A stretch of DNA of 64,000 nt from Mucilaginibacter_A sp041088075 (GTDB lineage Bacteria; Bacteroidota; Bacteroidia; Sphingobacteriales; Sphingobacteriaceae). The DNA lies in NCBI RefSeq assembly GCF_041088075.1, contig NZ_JBGCVY010000037.1, forward strand, positions 1 through 64,000, in the 5' to 3' direction. This document shows, one piece after another, positions 1-7,776 of this stretch. A model generated the notes under the pieces. That model worked only from the letters and a program-made list of their open reading frames with translations, was not told the origin of the DNA and did no database searches. Numbering within the stretch: position 1 is the first letter of the stretch; every line of letters starts with the position of its first letter. The position numbers and the translations under genes are program-made.

Positions 1-1
1 A

Positions 2-127
2 ATCACACATAACAGATACGTCCAAAACCTGGAAGAAAGGATCAACTGTTTTGACCGGTTCATGCTTGATTTTCAAGTGGAAAACCAAGTCGGTAAAAAC
101 TTAGCTAAACTAATTGTAAATATTTAA
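2..127 (+). CDS. C-terminal end of an unrecognised protein (partial)
   Basis: An open frame enters from the left edge and ends at TAA 125-127, giving about 41 residues. The tail is mixed charged and hydrophobic and ends in LAKLIVNI. I see no motif that identifies a family. It is followed directly by a dispersed 12-mer repeat and an inverted-repeat element, so it could be the end of a mobile-element gene, but nothing in the visible part proves this. Only the frame and stop are certain. Confidence 0.4.
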   Translation: MTHNRYVQNLEERINCFDRFMLDFQVENQVGKNLAKLIVNI

Positions 128-147
128 TGAACTTTATATAATTCCGG

Positions 148-170
148 ATGCTTCTTTTATCGGCATAAAA
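148..170 (+). repeat. solo copy of the ATGCTTCTTTTA dispersed repeat
   Basis: Exact 12-mer followed by the common extension TCGGCATAAAA. It lies 20 bp after the stop of the partial left-edge gene. Confidence 0.9.
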
Positions 171-172
171 AT

Positions 173-288
173 AAAGGACACACCCCTGGCCCCTCTCGAG
201 AGGGGAACCTGCAAACGACGCCTTTCCAAACGTTAGTAAGGTAGCAAACTATGCTTCCCCTCTCGAGAGGGGCAAGGGGTGTGTCCTT
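173..288. repeat. 116-bp inverted-repeat element with CTCGAG cores
   Basis: Two arms of about 34 bp (173-207 and 255-288) are near-perfect inverted copies. Each contains the palindrome CCCCTCTCGAGAGGGG, and the outer parts read AAGGACACACCCC and GGGGTGTGTCCTT. The 47-bp centre has no gene. From memory, similar GGGGTGTGT/CCCCTCTC elements are scattered through Bacteroidota genomes, so this is probably a REP-like repeat and not a local regulatory hairpin. Confidence 0.75.
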
Positions 289-360
289 AATAAATAGCTG
301 TAAATAAACCATGAAATCAATAATAAAAGTTTAAACAACTTCAACAGTAAAATACAGACC

Positions 361-388
361 ACCAATTTTATAGTGCTAAAAGAAGCAT
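361..388 (-). repeat. solo copy of the dispersed 12-mer repeat with ACCAATTTT arm
   Basis: Reverse-orientation exact 12-mer TAAAAGAAGCAT preceded by ACCAATTTTATAG. This is the same arrangement as the right arm of the paired elements elsewhere, but with no partner arm nearby. Confidence 0.85.
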
Positions 389-448
389 CCTGTTTTTTTA
401 ATTTGATCTTGATCATAGCGCAAATCCATCTATCGTCAAAAATCATTA

Positions 449-473
449 ATGCTTCTTTTACCGGCAAAAAATT
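449..473 (+). repeat. solo copy of the dispersed 12-mer repeat
   Basis: Exact ATGCTTCTTTTA followed by CCGGCAAAAAATT in the gene-free stretch between the inverted-repeat element and the tRNA-like gene. The 128-546 stretch otherwise holds only repeats and a terminator. Confidence 0.85.
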
Positions 474-486
474 GTTGTTATACAGC

Positions 487-512
487 AAAGCCCCTGATGG
501 GCAGGGGCTTTT
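487..512 (-). terminator. hairpin terminator downstream of the tRNA-like gene
   Basis: AAAGCCCCTG and CAGGGGCTTT form a 10-bp stem with a short loop. It lies about 35 bp beyond the 3' end of the minus-strand tRNA-like gene and could terminate in both directions. Confidence 0.6.
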
Positions 513-546
513 ACTAACCAATTATAAACCTAAATTATGAGAAGGG

Positions 547-658
547 CTGTAGGAGAAGGGGTCGAACCTTCACGAAGTGGTTATCACGTTGCCGTGGTTT
601 CCCATAATCTTCGCCACCGGGACAAGGAGGTGTGTCTGCCAAATTTCACCATCCTACA
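547..658 (-). tRNA. class II tRNA-like gene, anticodon GUC, oversized variable arm
   Basis: Read on the minus strand this folds as a tRNA. The acceptor is 7 bp (TGTAGGA with TCCTACA, positions 652-658 and 548-554), with discriminator G and no encoded CCA. The D arm is Leu-like (GTG/CAC stem, GG in the loop). The T arm is canonical (GAAGG, TTCGACC, CCTTC). The anticodon stem CCTCC/GGTGG has one U:U mismatch. The loop TTGTCCC puts GUC at 34-36 and C at 37, where a purine is usual. The variable region is about 42 nt, with a CGAAG/CTTCG stem and an inner CACG-GCAA-CGTG hairpin. Total length is 112 nt against roughly 85-92 for ordinary class II tRNAs. GUC is the Asp anticodon, yet tRNA-Asp is class I, so this is either a non-canonical tRNA or a decayed or repurposed tRNA-Leu. 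Confidence 0.65.
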
Positions 659-815
659 ATTTTCTTTCATTAAGCAATTTAAAGAACGTTGTTTTTCTGA
701 TTGCTTGACACAAATTTAAGGCACGCGTCCATTCCTTGCAAATATTTCAACAAAATAATTTTATTTTTATTTTTATTTAAATTATAATTGTGAAACGTTA
801 CATATTTCAAAATTT

Positions 816-1292
816 ATGCCTCATAAAAAACCCCATAATTCAGAAATTGATAATTTGGATATCCAGATCCTGTCTATCCTGATGAAAAACGCCACTACGC
901 CTTATACCGAAATTGCCAAAGAATTGATCGTTTCCGGCGGAACTATCCACGTTCGGATGAAAAAACTGGAAGATTTGGGCATTATCAAAGGCGCCAACCT
1001 CGAAATCAACCCGCAGAAATTAGGCTACGATGTTTGTGCTTTTCTGGGGATTTTTCTTGAAAAAGGATCACAATACAACGAGGCCGTAAAACAATTAAAA
1101 ACCGTAAACGAAATTGTAGAACTGCATTATACCACCGGGAGCTGGAGCATTTTCGCCAAAATCATCTGCCGGGACACCACACATTTAAGGGAAATTTTGA
1201 ACGAACAGATCCAAAGCGTGCCCGGCATCCAACGTACAGAAACTTTTATATCTTTAGAAGAAAGCATCAAAAGGCAAATTATACTTGATTAA
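816..1292 (+). CDS. Lrp/AsnC family transcriptional regulator
   Basis: 158 residues, the normal length for a feast/famine regulator. An N-terminal winged HTH (about residues 11-60: DNLDIQILSILMKNA, then GGTIHVRMKKLEDLGIIKG) is followed by a RAM/AsnC ligand-binding domain (about 70-145). Family members bind an amino acid or similar small molecule and control metabolic genes as dimers or octamers. The gene stands alone, so its target cannot be read from context. The ATG at 816 follows a long AT-rich leader. Confidence 0.9.
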   Translation: MPHKKPHNSEIDNLDIQILSILMKNATTPYTEIAKELIVSGGTIHVRMKKLEDLGIIKGANLEINPQKLGYDVCAFLGIFLEKGSQYNEAVKQLKTVNEIVELHYTTGSWSIFAKIICRDTTHLREILNEQIQSVPGIQRTETFISLEESIKRQIILD

Positions 1293-1412
1293 TCAAGCCG
1301 TTTAATTTCTGTAAGCGTATAGATGGCGGTTGTGTATTAACTTTGAGTGATTTTAAACTTATAAAATTTTATTTGTTTAACTATAAACACCAGGTCAACT
1401 AAATATTGCTAT

Positions 1413-1817
1413 ATGAAAAAAGATTTTTGGGGGACTGTAACCTCCAAAGTAATTAGCTGGACAGGAAGCACCGCCGGAATTATGGCAGCCAATGGGTTGA
1501 TGATTGCGTGGCTTATTTACGGATATTTTGAACATTTCTCTGAAGAGTCTCAAATGATCCTTAATACGGTTACTTCCATCATTACTTTTGTAATGCTGTT
1601 CCTGATCCAAAAAGGCCAGAACAAAGCTGATAAAGCCACGCAGCTTAAATTGGACGAAATTATTTATGCTTTGGAAACAGGGAACAACAAAAGATTAGGG
1701 ATTGAAAAACTGACCGAAGAAGAGTTGGACCAGATTAAAGAAGAATATAACCTGGAGGAAGATGAAGTTGACGAAATCAAAGAAGATATAGAAGAGCAAA
1801 AAACAGTAAAGCCGTAA
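1413..1817 (+). CDS. low-affinity iron permease family membrane protein
   Basis: 134 residues. Two hydrophobic segments (about 20-40 and 48-68) are followed by a charged, coiled tail rich in E, D and K. The segment TGSTAGIMAANGLMIAW and the QLKLDEIIYALE stretch match what I know of the bacterial Iron_permease (PF04120) family. The transport role is inferred from a fungal namesake; bacterial members are uncharacterised, so the substrate is uncertain. The stop codon lies inside the stem of its own terminator. Confidence 0.75.
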   Translation: MKKDFWGTVTSKVISWTGSTAGIMAANGLMIAWLIYGYFEHFSEESQMILNTVTSIITFVMLFLIQKGQNKADKATQLKLDEIIYALETGNNKRLGIEKLTEEELDQIKEEYNLEEDEVDEIKEDIEEQKTVKP

Positions 1818-1846
1818 CGATAATAATTACGGCTTTACTATTTTTT
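1806..1846 (+). terminator. rho-independent terminator
   Basis: GTAAAGCCGTAA and TTACGGCTTTAC form a 12-bp stem followed by a T tract. The stem includes the stop codon of the upstream gene. Confidence 0.8.
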
Positions 1847-1861
1847 CTAAAAAATCAAAAG

Positions 1862-3502
1862 CTACTTTTTTCGCTCGCCTTTCATTTTCGAAGCTATTTT
1901 CAGCGCTTCCAAAGCATTTACAATACCGCCGGATTTGCTTAAAGTTGTAAAATCTACTTTTTCTTTGCTGCCGGGTTTTAACACAGTGGTGCCGTTTAAA
2001 GGTTTTGCCGAAGCAATGATCACCTCTTTCAACTGTCTGGCGCTAAGCGTTGGGTAATATTCTAAAACCAAAGCGGCAACGCCGGCCGTAATCGGCGAAG
2101 CAAAACTGGTTCCGTCGGCGGTGTTAAATTCGGCATCTTTATCAATTGAGGTTACTTTTACGCCCGGCGCAAAAACATCCACGCTGTTTTTACCATAGTT
2201 ACTGAAAGAACCGGCCAGGTTTTCATCATTTAAAGAACCAGAAGCGCCAACGCTGATCAGGTTATCTACTTTGGTTCCGTCGAGCAAATTATCGTTGGGG
2301 AATTCCGGTTTTACATCCACGTTCTGGTTGTCGTTGCCCGAAGCCTGTACCAACAATACATCTTTATCGGCGGCGTATTTAATCGCATCATCCACCCATT
2401 TTTTGTGCGGGGAGATTTTTTTGCCGAAACTCATGTTCACTACTTTCGCGCCATTATCAACGGCATAACGGATAGCATTTGCGATATCTTTGTCGTACTC
2501 GTCGCCGTTTGGTACTGCTTTTATCGCCATAATTTTGACATTGTCGGCAACGCCGTCAATACCATAACCATTGCCACGAACGGCACCAATCAACCCGGCA
2601 ACGCCAGTTCCGTGCGAAGCGTCTTCAAACTTTAACTGGTTGCTGCCGTACTTTTTATCGTTGATGTCGTCCGGGTTATCGCCAACCACACGTTTGCGCG
2701 CCTCCAAATCCGGGTTAACATCGTTGTTCAGCTTCGTGATGTATTCGCTCAGTTCGGTAATAGTTTTGGTGTCCGTTTTGGCATTGTCGGCATCCTGCAA
2801 AATCAAGCCCCAAATATATTTGCTCTTGCTCAATGTGTCGTTTTTAGCATCTAATTTGGTCAAATCATTTTTGGTGAAGGATTGCCCGGCTTTCAAATTC
2901 AACGATTTTTTGATAAAAGCATCTGTGGTAACCAAAGCATTCATCAAAGGCGTCAATTGGTCCAATTCTGCCTGGGATTTGCTCACTGTAGAATCACGAA
3001 CATCTTTCACTTTTACCCAATAGGCATATTCTGCTTTGTCTTTTGCGGCAGCAGCCGTAGTAATATTGGCGTATTTGTTTTTCAACCTGAAATACTCGCG
3101 CACTTCTTCGGTGGTCTCGTTTACGTCGCATTTGTTGTTCGGGCCACCCAGAAAGTTCCAGCCGTGCAAATCGTCAATGTAACCATTGCCGTCATCGTCT
3201 TTGCCATTGCCGGCCTTTTCTTTGGTATTGACCCACAAAATTGGCCGCAAATCTTTTTGCAAAGTATCAATCCCGCTGTCAATGGTTGCTACCACAACCG
3301 TCTTGCTCTTTTTGCCCTTCAAAAAATCGTAGGCCTGGTTTAAGCTGATGCCAAAGTAGCCATCCTGCTTCAAATCCAGCGTATGCCAATTTTTGGGCGG
3401 ATCGGCAGGTTTAACAGCCAATTCCTGTGCAGAAACCTGGGTAATGTTTATGGCAAACAAGGCAACCGCAGCCAACGCAGTTGTTTTAAAACTAATCTTC
3501 AT
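1862..3502 (-). CDS. secreted S8 (subtilisin-like) serine peptidase
   Basis: 546 residues with a signal peptide (about 1-25, ending VSAQ). The catalytic triad reads Asp75 in ATIDSGID, His297 in HGTGVAG and Ser466 in GTSFASP. Asn390 in QASGN provides the oxyanion hole. About 220 residues separate Asp and His, much more than in subtilisin. That insert includes a DDDGNGYIDD-type calcium-binding loop and a charged helical region, as seen in Bacteroidota S8 proteins. There is no C-terminal T9SS domain, so it is probably periplasmic or surface exported by Sec alone. It is monocistronic and divergent from the TPR gene. Confidence 0.92.
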   Translation of the reverse strand: MKISFKTTALAAVALFAINITQVSAQELAVKPADPPKNWHTLDLKQDGYFGISLNQAYDFLKGKKSKTVVVATIDSGIDTLQKDLRPILWVNTKEKAGNGKDDDGNGYIDDLHGWNFLGGPNNKCDVNETTEEVREYFRLKNKYANITTAAAAKDKAEYAYWVKVKDVRDSTVSKSQAELDQLTPLMNALVTTDAFIKKSLNLKAGQSFTKNDLTKLDAKNDTLSKSKYIWGLILQDADNAKTDTKTITELSEYITKLNNDVNPDLEARKRVVGDNPDDINDKKYGSNQLKFEDASHGTGVAGLIGAVRGNGYGIDGVADNVKIMAIKAVPNGDEYDKDIANAIRYAVDNGAKVVNMSFGKKISPHKKWVDDAIKYAADKDVLLVQASGNDNQNVDVKPEFPNDNLLDGTKVDNLISVGASGSLNDENLAGSFSNYGKNSVDVFAPGVKVTSIDKDAEFNTADGTSFASPITAGVAALVLEYYPTLSARQLKEVIIASAKPLNGTTVLKPGSKEKVDFTTLSKSGGIVNALEALKIASKMKGERKK

Positions 3503-3877
3503 GAATATATGTTGTAATTTTTAGATTTATCACACAACCGGTTTTGTCATTTTTACCGTTCTAAAAACAGTATTGCCCGGAGAAATAGGTACTGGAATTT
3601 GAATAAGCCTTTGATACAAAAAAGCTTATTTTAACGTTTTACTTTTTAACACGTCATCCTGCCCGCAATTAATTGAAAATGCTTTTTCTTACTTTTGTCA
3701 AATCTACAAATTAATGCAATTGCAAAAACGGTTAATGGTTATTTTGCATGAAATGAAGTGTTTGTAACAGCATTTTTAACGAAGCAAAAATACTTTTAAG
3801 TATGGCTTGGGTTTAATTATAATTTATTGCTGTTACATTAGTGTTATAAATAAATATTGTTCTGCTAATAAAATTGA
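3503..3877. other. 375-bp divergent intergenic region
   Basis: AT-rich spacer between the peptidase (minus) and the TPR gene (plus). It must hold both promoters, but I find no clean TTTG-N19-TAnnTTTG match. The only recognisable element is a sister-form repeat (CTAAAAACAGTATTG) at 3561-3575. Confidence 0.5.
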
Positions 3878-5284
3878 ATGGAAGAAGAATTTGATTACAA
3901 TTTCTCTGAGGATCCCCGGTTTTCTGTAGAACGATATGAGGAGATGATCCGCAATCACGATCAGTATTTTTTTGATGCTCAGGTATTTGAAAATATTATT
4001 GATTACTACATAGAAAAAAACGATCCGGTAAAAGCCTTGCAGGTAGTTGGTTACGCGCTAAACCAGCATCCGTTTGCATCGGTGTTTTTAATTAAACAAG
4101 CGCAGCTTTTTATCGTAACCAACCAGGTTGCCGATGCTTTTGCCATTTTGGACAAGGCAGAAAGTTTGGAGCCATCCGAAGCGGATATCTACATTATCCG
4201 CGGAAACTTGTTTGAAAGTTTGGAACGCCACGAAGAAGCACTCGAGAATTACGAGAAAGCTTTGCCGCTGGCCGAAGAAACCGATGACATTTTACTGCAC
4301 ATCGCTTTTGTTTACCAAAGCAAAGGCGAGTACGACAATGCCATCACGTACCTGAAACTTTGTTTGGAACAGAACATGGAAAACCAGGATGCCTTGTACG
4401 AACTGGCTTTTTGCTACGATGTTATGGACCGCCAGAACGAAAGCGTGGAGTTTTACGAGCAATATATTGATAAAGAGCCTTACAGCTACGCGGCCTGGTA
4501 CAATCTGGGCAATGCTTTCACCAAACTCAGTTTGTTTGAAAAAGCAATTGATGCTTACGATTATGCGATTTTGATCAACGAAAGCTTTACCTACGCTTAT
4601 TTTAACAAAGGAAACGCGCTGATAAACCTCGATAAATACGACGAAGCAATTGAAGTTTATAAACAAACTTTGGAGTACGAATCGGCCAGCGCAGATACCT
4701 ATTGCTCTATCGGCGAGTGCTACGAAAAGCTGGAACGGATGGACGAAGCGCGCGCTTACTACAAAAAAGCAGTCCGCAAAGATGCAAAAATGGGCGACGC
4801 TTGGTTTGGTATCGGCGTAACGTTGGATTTTGAAGAACGCTATTTTGAAGCCTTGCGCTATTACAAGCGGGCTTTAGAGCTGGAAAATACAAACCCCGAT
4901 TATTGGTTTGCCATTGCCGATGCCAACTACAAACTCGGCAATTTGCCGGAATCAGAAGAAGCTTATGCGAAAGTGATCGAGCTAAACCCGTTGGATGTAG
5001 ATGCCTGGCTGGATTATTCTTCCATTTTGTACGAACAGCACAAGTTAAGCGCAGCCATCGAAACAATAGCCGAAGCTATCAAAAACAACCCGGATGCAGC
5101 CGAACTTTTCTATCGGATGGTGGCTTATCTTTTTGCCAAAGGCGAATACAACGAAGCGTTGAAATACTTAGAAATCGCTTTGACAACCGATCCGGAAAAG
5201 CATTATATTTTGTTTGAATATTTGCCGCAGTTGCAGGAAAACAAAGCCATTGTAGATATCATCAACCGCTTTTATCGAAATTGA
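3878..5284 (+). CDS. tetratricopeptide-repeat protein
   Basis: 468 residues, almost entirely TPR helices from about residue 35 to the end. Repeated units such as AWYNLGNAFTKLSLFEKAIDA and AYFNKGNALINLDKYDEAIE (A8, G/A20, A27 pattern) give roughly ten or eleven repeats. There is no signal peptide and the N-terminus is acidic, so it is probably a cytoplasmic scaffold. TPR proteins of this size are common in Bacteroidota and the partner is not deducible. A repeat hairpin follows 30 bp after the stop and may act as its terminator. Confidence 0.88.
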   Translation: MEEEFDYNFSEDPRFSVERYEEMIRNHDQYFFDAQVFENIIDYYIEKNDPVKALQVVGYALNQHPFASVFLIKQAQLFIVTNQVADAFAILDKAESLEPSEADIYIIRGNLFESLERHEEALENYEKALPLAEETDDILLHIAFVYQSKGEYDNAITYLKLCLEQNMENQDALYELAFCYDVMDRQNESVEFYEQYIDKEPYSYAAWYNLGNAFTKLSLFEKAIDAYDYAILINESFTYAYFNKGNALINLDKYDEAIEVYKQTLEYESASADTYCSIGECYEKLERMDEARAYYKKAVRKDAKMGDAWFGIGVTLDFEERYFEALRYYKRALELENTNPDYWFAIADANYKLGNLPESEEAYAKVIELNPLDVDAWLDYSSILYEQHKLSAAIETIAEAIKNNPDAAELFYRMVAYLFAKGEYNEALKYLEIALTTDPEKHYILFEYLPQLQENKAIVDIINRFYRN

Positions 5285-5314
5285 CCCATTGCCTTTAAAG
5301 CCTGCTTAAATCAA

Positions 5315-5391
5315 ATGCTTCTTTTAGCACATAAAAATCTGTGTATATTTTATTACAAAACACATAGATTTTTATGTGCTAAAAGAAGCAT
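5315..5391. repeat. paired (inverted) 12-mer element
   Basis: Two arms of about 30 bp, ATGCTTCTTTTAGCAC continuing ATAAAAATCT, and its inverse ending GTGCTAAAAGAAGCAT. They are separated by about 15 AT-rich bases. The arms match except for a 2-base indel near the centre. It lies between the TPR gene and the ComA-like gene. Confidence 0.92.
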
Positions 5392-5449
5392 CAGGAACAA
5401 AATTTCAAACAGGCACTTAGGCTGATGAAAGAACAAGCTTTTGTTTTTT

Positions 5450-5492
5450 TACATTTGTGGCCAACAAAAGAACCTGACTGTAGCAGGTTCTT
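5450..5492 (+). promoter_or_regulatory. -7 box and leader hairpin upstream of the ComA-like gene
   Basis: TACATTTG (5450-5457) fits the Bacteroidota -7 consensus TAnnTTTG, though no TTTG sits 19 bp upstream. A perfect 9-bp inverted repeat AAGAACCTG / CAGGTTCTT (5468-5476, 5484-5492) follows in the presumed leader, 18 bp before the ATG. It could be an operator or attenuator stem. Confidence 0.4.
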
Positions 5493-5510
5493 AACCAAGA
5501 TTGATTTTGA

Positions 5511-6272
5511 ATGAATTATTCTCTTAGTAATATCCCGGAACGGACGCAAAAACCACGTTCATCAGGCTTTACCATGGTGATGGATAAAGGTTTAAGTTTG
5601 CGGCAAGTGGAAGATTTTCTGGAAGTTTCCGGCCAACATACTGATATTGTTAAGTTAGGCTGGGCAACTTCTTACGTTACGCCCAACTTAACCGAAAAAT
5701 TAAAGTTGTACCGCGATGCCGGCATTCCGGTTTATTTTGGCGGTACTTTGTTTGAAGCTTTTATTATCCGCGGCCAGTTTGATGATTACCGGCGCACGCT
5801 GGACAAATACCAAATGGATTATGCCGAAGTTTCTGATGGTTCGATCACGATTGAGCATGACGAGAAATGCAATTACATCCGCGAATTAAGCAAGCAGTTA
5901 ACCGTTATTTCTGAAGTTGGATCCAAAGATGTTGAGAAAATCTTCGCACCTTATAAATGGATCAAACTGATGAACGCCGAACTGGAAGCAGGTTCCTGGA
6001 AAGTAATTGCCGAAGCACGCGAAAGCGGAAATGTAGGCATTTACCGCGATTCTGGTGAAGTGCGGCAAGGTTTGGTAGATGAAATCCTGACCCAGATTCC
6101 CGAAGAAAAAATTATTTGGGAAGCGCCGCAAAAAGCACAGCAGGTTTGGTTTATCAAACTGATTGGCAGCAACGTTAATTTAGGAAATATTGCGCCGGCA
6201 GAAGTTATCCCTTTGGAAACCATTCGTTTAGGTTTGCGCAGCGATACCTTTGATTTCTTTTTGAACCAATAA
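5511..6272 (+). CDS. phosphosulfolactate synthase (ComA) family protein
   Basis: 253 residues, normal for the family. The TIM-barrel pattern is recognisable: MVMDKGLSLRQVEDFLE, VKLGWATSYV, PVYFGGTLFEAF, YAEVSDGSITI, ISEVGSKD. Archaeal ComA adds sulfite to phosphoenolpyruvate, the first step of coenzyme M synthesis. Bacteroidota do not make coenzyme M, so the product here may feed another sulfonate; that is inference. It is followed by aroE and gldD on the same strand, separated from aroE only by a repeat, so the three may be cotranscribed. Confidence 0.85.
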   Translation: MNYSLSNIPERTQKPRSSGFTMVMDKGLSLRQVEDFLEVSGQHTDIVKLGWATSYVTPNLTEKLKLYRDAGIPVYFGGTLFEAFIIRGQFDDYRRTLDKYQMDYAEVSDGSITIEHDEKCNYIRELSKQLTVISEVGSKDVEKIFAPYKWIKLMNAELEAGSWKVIAEARESGNVGIYRDSGEVRQGLVDEILTQIPEEKIIWEAPQKAQQVWFIKLIGSNVNLGNIAPAEVIPLETIRLGLRSDTFDFFLNQ

Positions 6273-6278
6273 AAGCCC

Positions 6279-6306
6279 ATGCTTCTTTTATAGGCATAAA
6301 ATTGGC
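6279..6306 (+). repeat. solo copy of the dispersed 12-mer repeat in the aroE leader
   Basis: Exact ATGCTTCTTTTA, then TAGGCATAAAATTGG. It fills most of the 50-bp gap before aroE, so it would be transcribed in the leader. Confidence 0.9.
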
Positions 6307-6322
6307 GTTCCAATTGCGAAAG

Positions 6323-7114
6323 ATGAAAAAATACGGATTGATCGGTTTCCCGCTAACACATTCTTTCTCTAAGAAATACTTTGAGGCAAAATTTGAAAAA
6401 GAGCACATTGGAGATAGTACTTACGAACTTTTTGAGATTGATAACCTCAGCAATTTCCCTGAATTTATTAAAGCTCATCCGGGTTTGTGCGGCTTAAATG
6501 TTACCATTCCGCATAAAATTGGCGCTGTTTATTATATGGATTGGATTGACGACGAAGCAAAGCAGGTTGAAGCCATCAATTGCATCCGTGTGGTAGAAGA
6601 AAGCGCGCTTGCCACTGCGTTTTCCGGGGAAGTAGGTTTTGTAGGCCAGGATTTCCGGTTGGAAGGCTACAATACCGATATTTATGGTTTTGAAAACTCT
6701 TTAAAACCGTTGCTTCAATCAAACCATAAAAAAGCGTTGGTTTTGGGCAACGGCGGCGCATCCCGGGCAGTAAAGTATGTGTTGAAAAAACTGCGCATCG
6801 CCTACCGAACCGTATCACGAAGGCCAAAAGCAAACCAAATTTCTTATGAACAAGTAACACCAAGGCTGATGGCGGAATGCACTTTGATCATCAACACTAC
6901 GCCTTTAGGCACTTCGCCGGATACCAATGCTTTTCCGAAAATCCCTTATGAAGCTATTAACAGTAAGCACCTATTGTACGACCTGATCTATAATCCGGAA
7001 AAAACTGTGTTTCTGCAAAAAGGCGAAGCGCAGGGCGCAACGATAAAAAACGGTTACGAAATGCTTCTTTTACAGGCAGAAAAATCGTGGGAAATCTGGA
7101 ACAAAAAATCATAA
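6323..7114 (+). CDS. aroE: shikimate dehydrogenase
   Basis: 263 residues from ATG 6323 (an upstream in-frame TTG at 6302 lies in the repeat and is unlikely). Reduces 3-dehydroshikimate to shikimate with NADPH. Motifs: substrate lid SFSKKYF, NVTIPHK with catalytic Lys65, GYNTD with Asp119, NADP loop GNGGASRAV, NTTPLG, and C-terminal NGYEMLLLQAEKSW. Residues about 91-112 form an extra acidic and Gly-rich stretch between the NCIRV strand and GYNTD, longer than usual. The MLLLQ codons coincide with an exact copy of the dispersed 12-mer (7061-7072). gldD starts one base after the stop. Confidence 0.93.
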   Translation: MKKYGLIGFPLTHSFSKKYFEAKFEKEHIGDSTYELFEIDNLSNFPEFIKAHPGLCGLNVTIPHKIGAVYYMDWIDDEAKQVEAINCIRVVEESALATAFSGEVGFVGQDFRLEGYNTDIYGFENSLKPLLQSNHKKALVLGNGGASRAVKYVLKKLRIAYRTVSRRPKANQISYEQVTPRLMAECTLIINTTPLGTSPDTNAFPKIPYEAINSKHLLYDLIYNPEKTVFLQKGEAQGATIKNGYEMLLLQAEKSWEIWNKKS

Positions 7115-7115
7115 C

Positions 7116-7706
7116 ATGCACAAAAACGCCTGGCTTATCTGTTTTGCTTTCGGGTTGATCTTCCTGTTTTCGTGCAACAACAGCCATGATTTTACGCCAA
7201 AGCCACGCGGTTTTTTTCGCATTGTTTTTCCGGAGAAAAAATACCGGGAATACAAAAGCGGTTGTCCGTTTACGTTTTCTTATCCGGTTTACGCACATAT
7301 CGAACCGGATAAAAACCGAAACGCGCAGCCTTGCTGGTTCAACATCGAATATCCGCAATTTAAAGGAACGCTGCATTTAAGTTACATGCCCATCACTTCA
7401 AAAAAAGTTTTTAACGAACTGATTGAAGATGCGCACACGTTTGCCTTTAAACACACCATCAAAGCAACGGCCATTGATGAAGGGACGATTGCTTATCCAG
7501 ACCGTAAAATGTACGGCATTTATTACCGGATTGATGGCAACGCGGCTTCTTCGGCCCAATTTTATTTAACTGATAGTACCAAAAATTATTTGCGTGGCGC
7601 CTTGTATTTTAACGAAGTTCCGCGGCAGGATTCCATCAAACCTGTTTTGGATTTTGTGAAGCAGGATATTGATGTGATGATCAAAACCTTGCGCTGGAAA
7701 AACTAA
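7116..7706 (+). CDS. gldD: gliding motility lipoprotein GldD
   Basis: 196 residues with a lipoprotein signal (lipobox LFSC, Cys20). Followed by the family signature PKPRGFFRIVFPEKKYREY and CPFTFSYPVYA. GldD is one of the accessory Gld lipoproteins required for gliding and type IX secretion in Flavobacterium. Its start is one base from the aroE stop, so it is translationally linked. The TAA stop (7704-7706) shares its last A with a downstream repeat. With porX in this window, it supports a T9SS-bearing organism. Confidence 0.92.
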   Translation: MHKNAWLICFAFGLIFLFSCNNSHDFTPKPRGFFRIVFPEKKYREYKSGCPFTFSYPVYAHIEPDKNRNAQPCWFNIEYPQFKGTLHLSYMPITSKKVFNELIEDAHTFAFKHTIKATAIDEGTIAYPDRKMYGIYYRIDGNAASSAQFYLTDSTKNYLRGALYFNEVPRQDSIKPVLDFVKQDIDVMIKTLRWKN

Positions 7707-7728
7707 TGCTTCTTTTATCGGTGTTTTT
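7706..7728 (+). repeat. solo 12-mer repeat abutting the gldD stop
   Basis: Exact ATGCTTCTTTTATCGG then GTTTTTTT. The repeat begins on the last base of the gldD TAA and ends in a T run that could aid termination. Confidence 0.85.
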
Positions 7729-7776
7729 TTGGGTGTGCTGTCATTCCTCCCTTCAGTTTGGTATCACAGTACAAAA

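Noticed and set aside
537..719. 60-codon plus-strand frame over the tRNA-like gene
   Set aside because: It is the complement of a convincing tRNA fold and has no conserved protein features.
2571..3343. Two overlapping plus-strand frames inside the S8 peptidase
   Set aside because: They lie antisense to the peptidase and overlap each other in different frames; there is no independent coding evidence.
5315..5391. Ordinary rho-independent terminator after the TPR gene
   Set aside because: It may terminate transcription, but the arms belong to the dispersed 12-mer family and recur at unrelated sites, so termination alone does not explain it.
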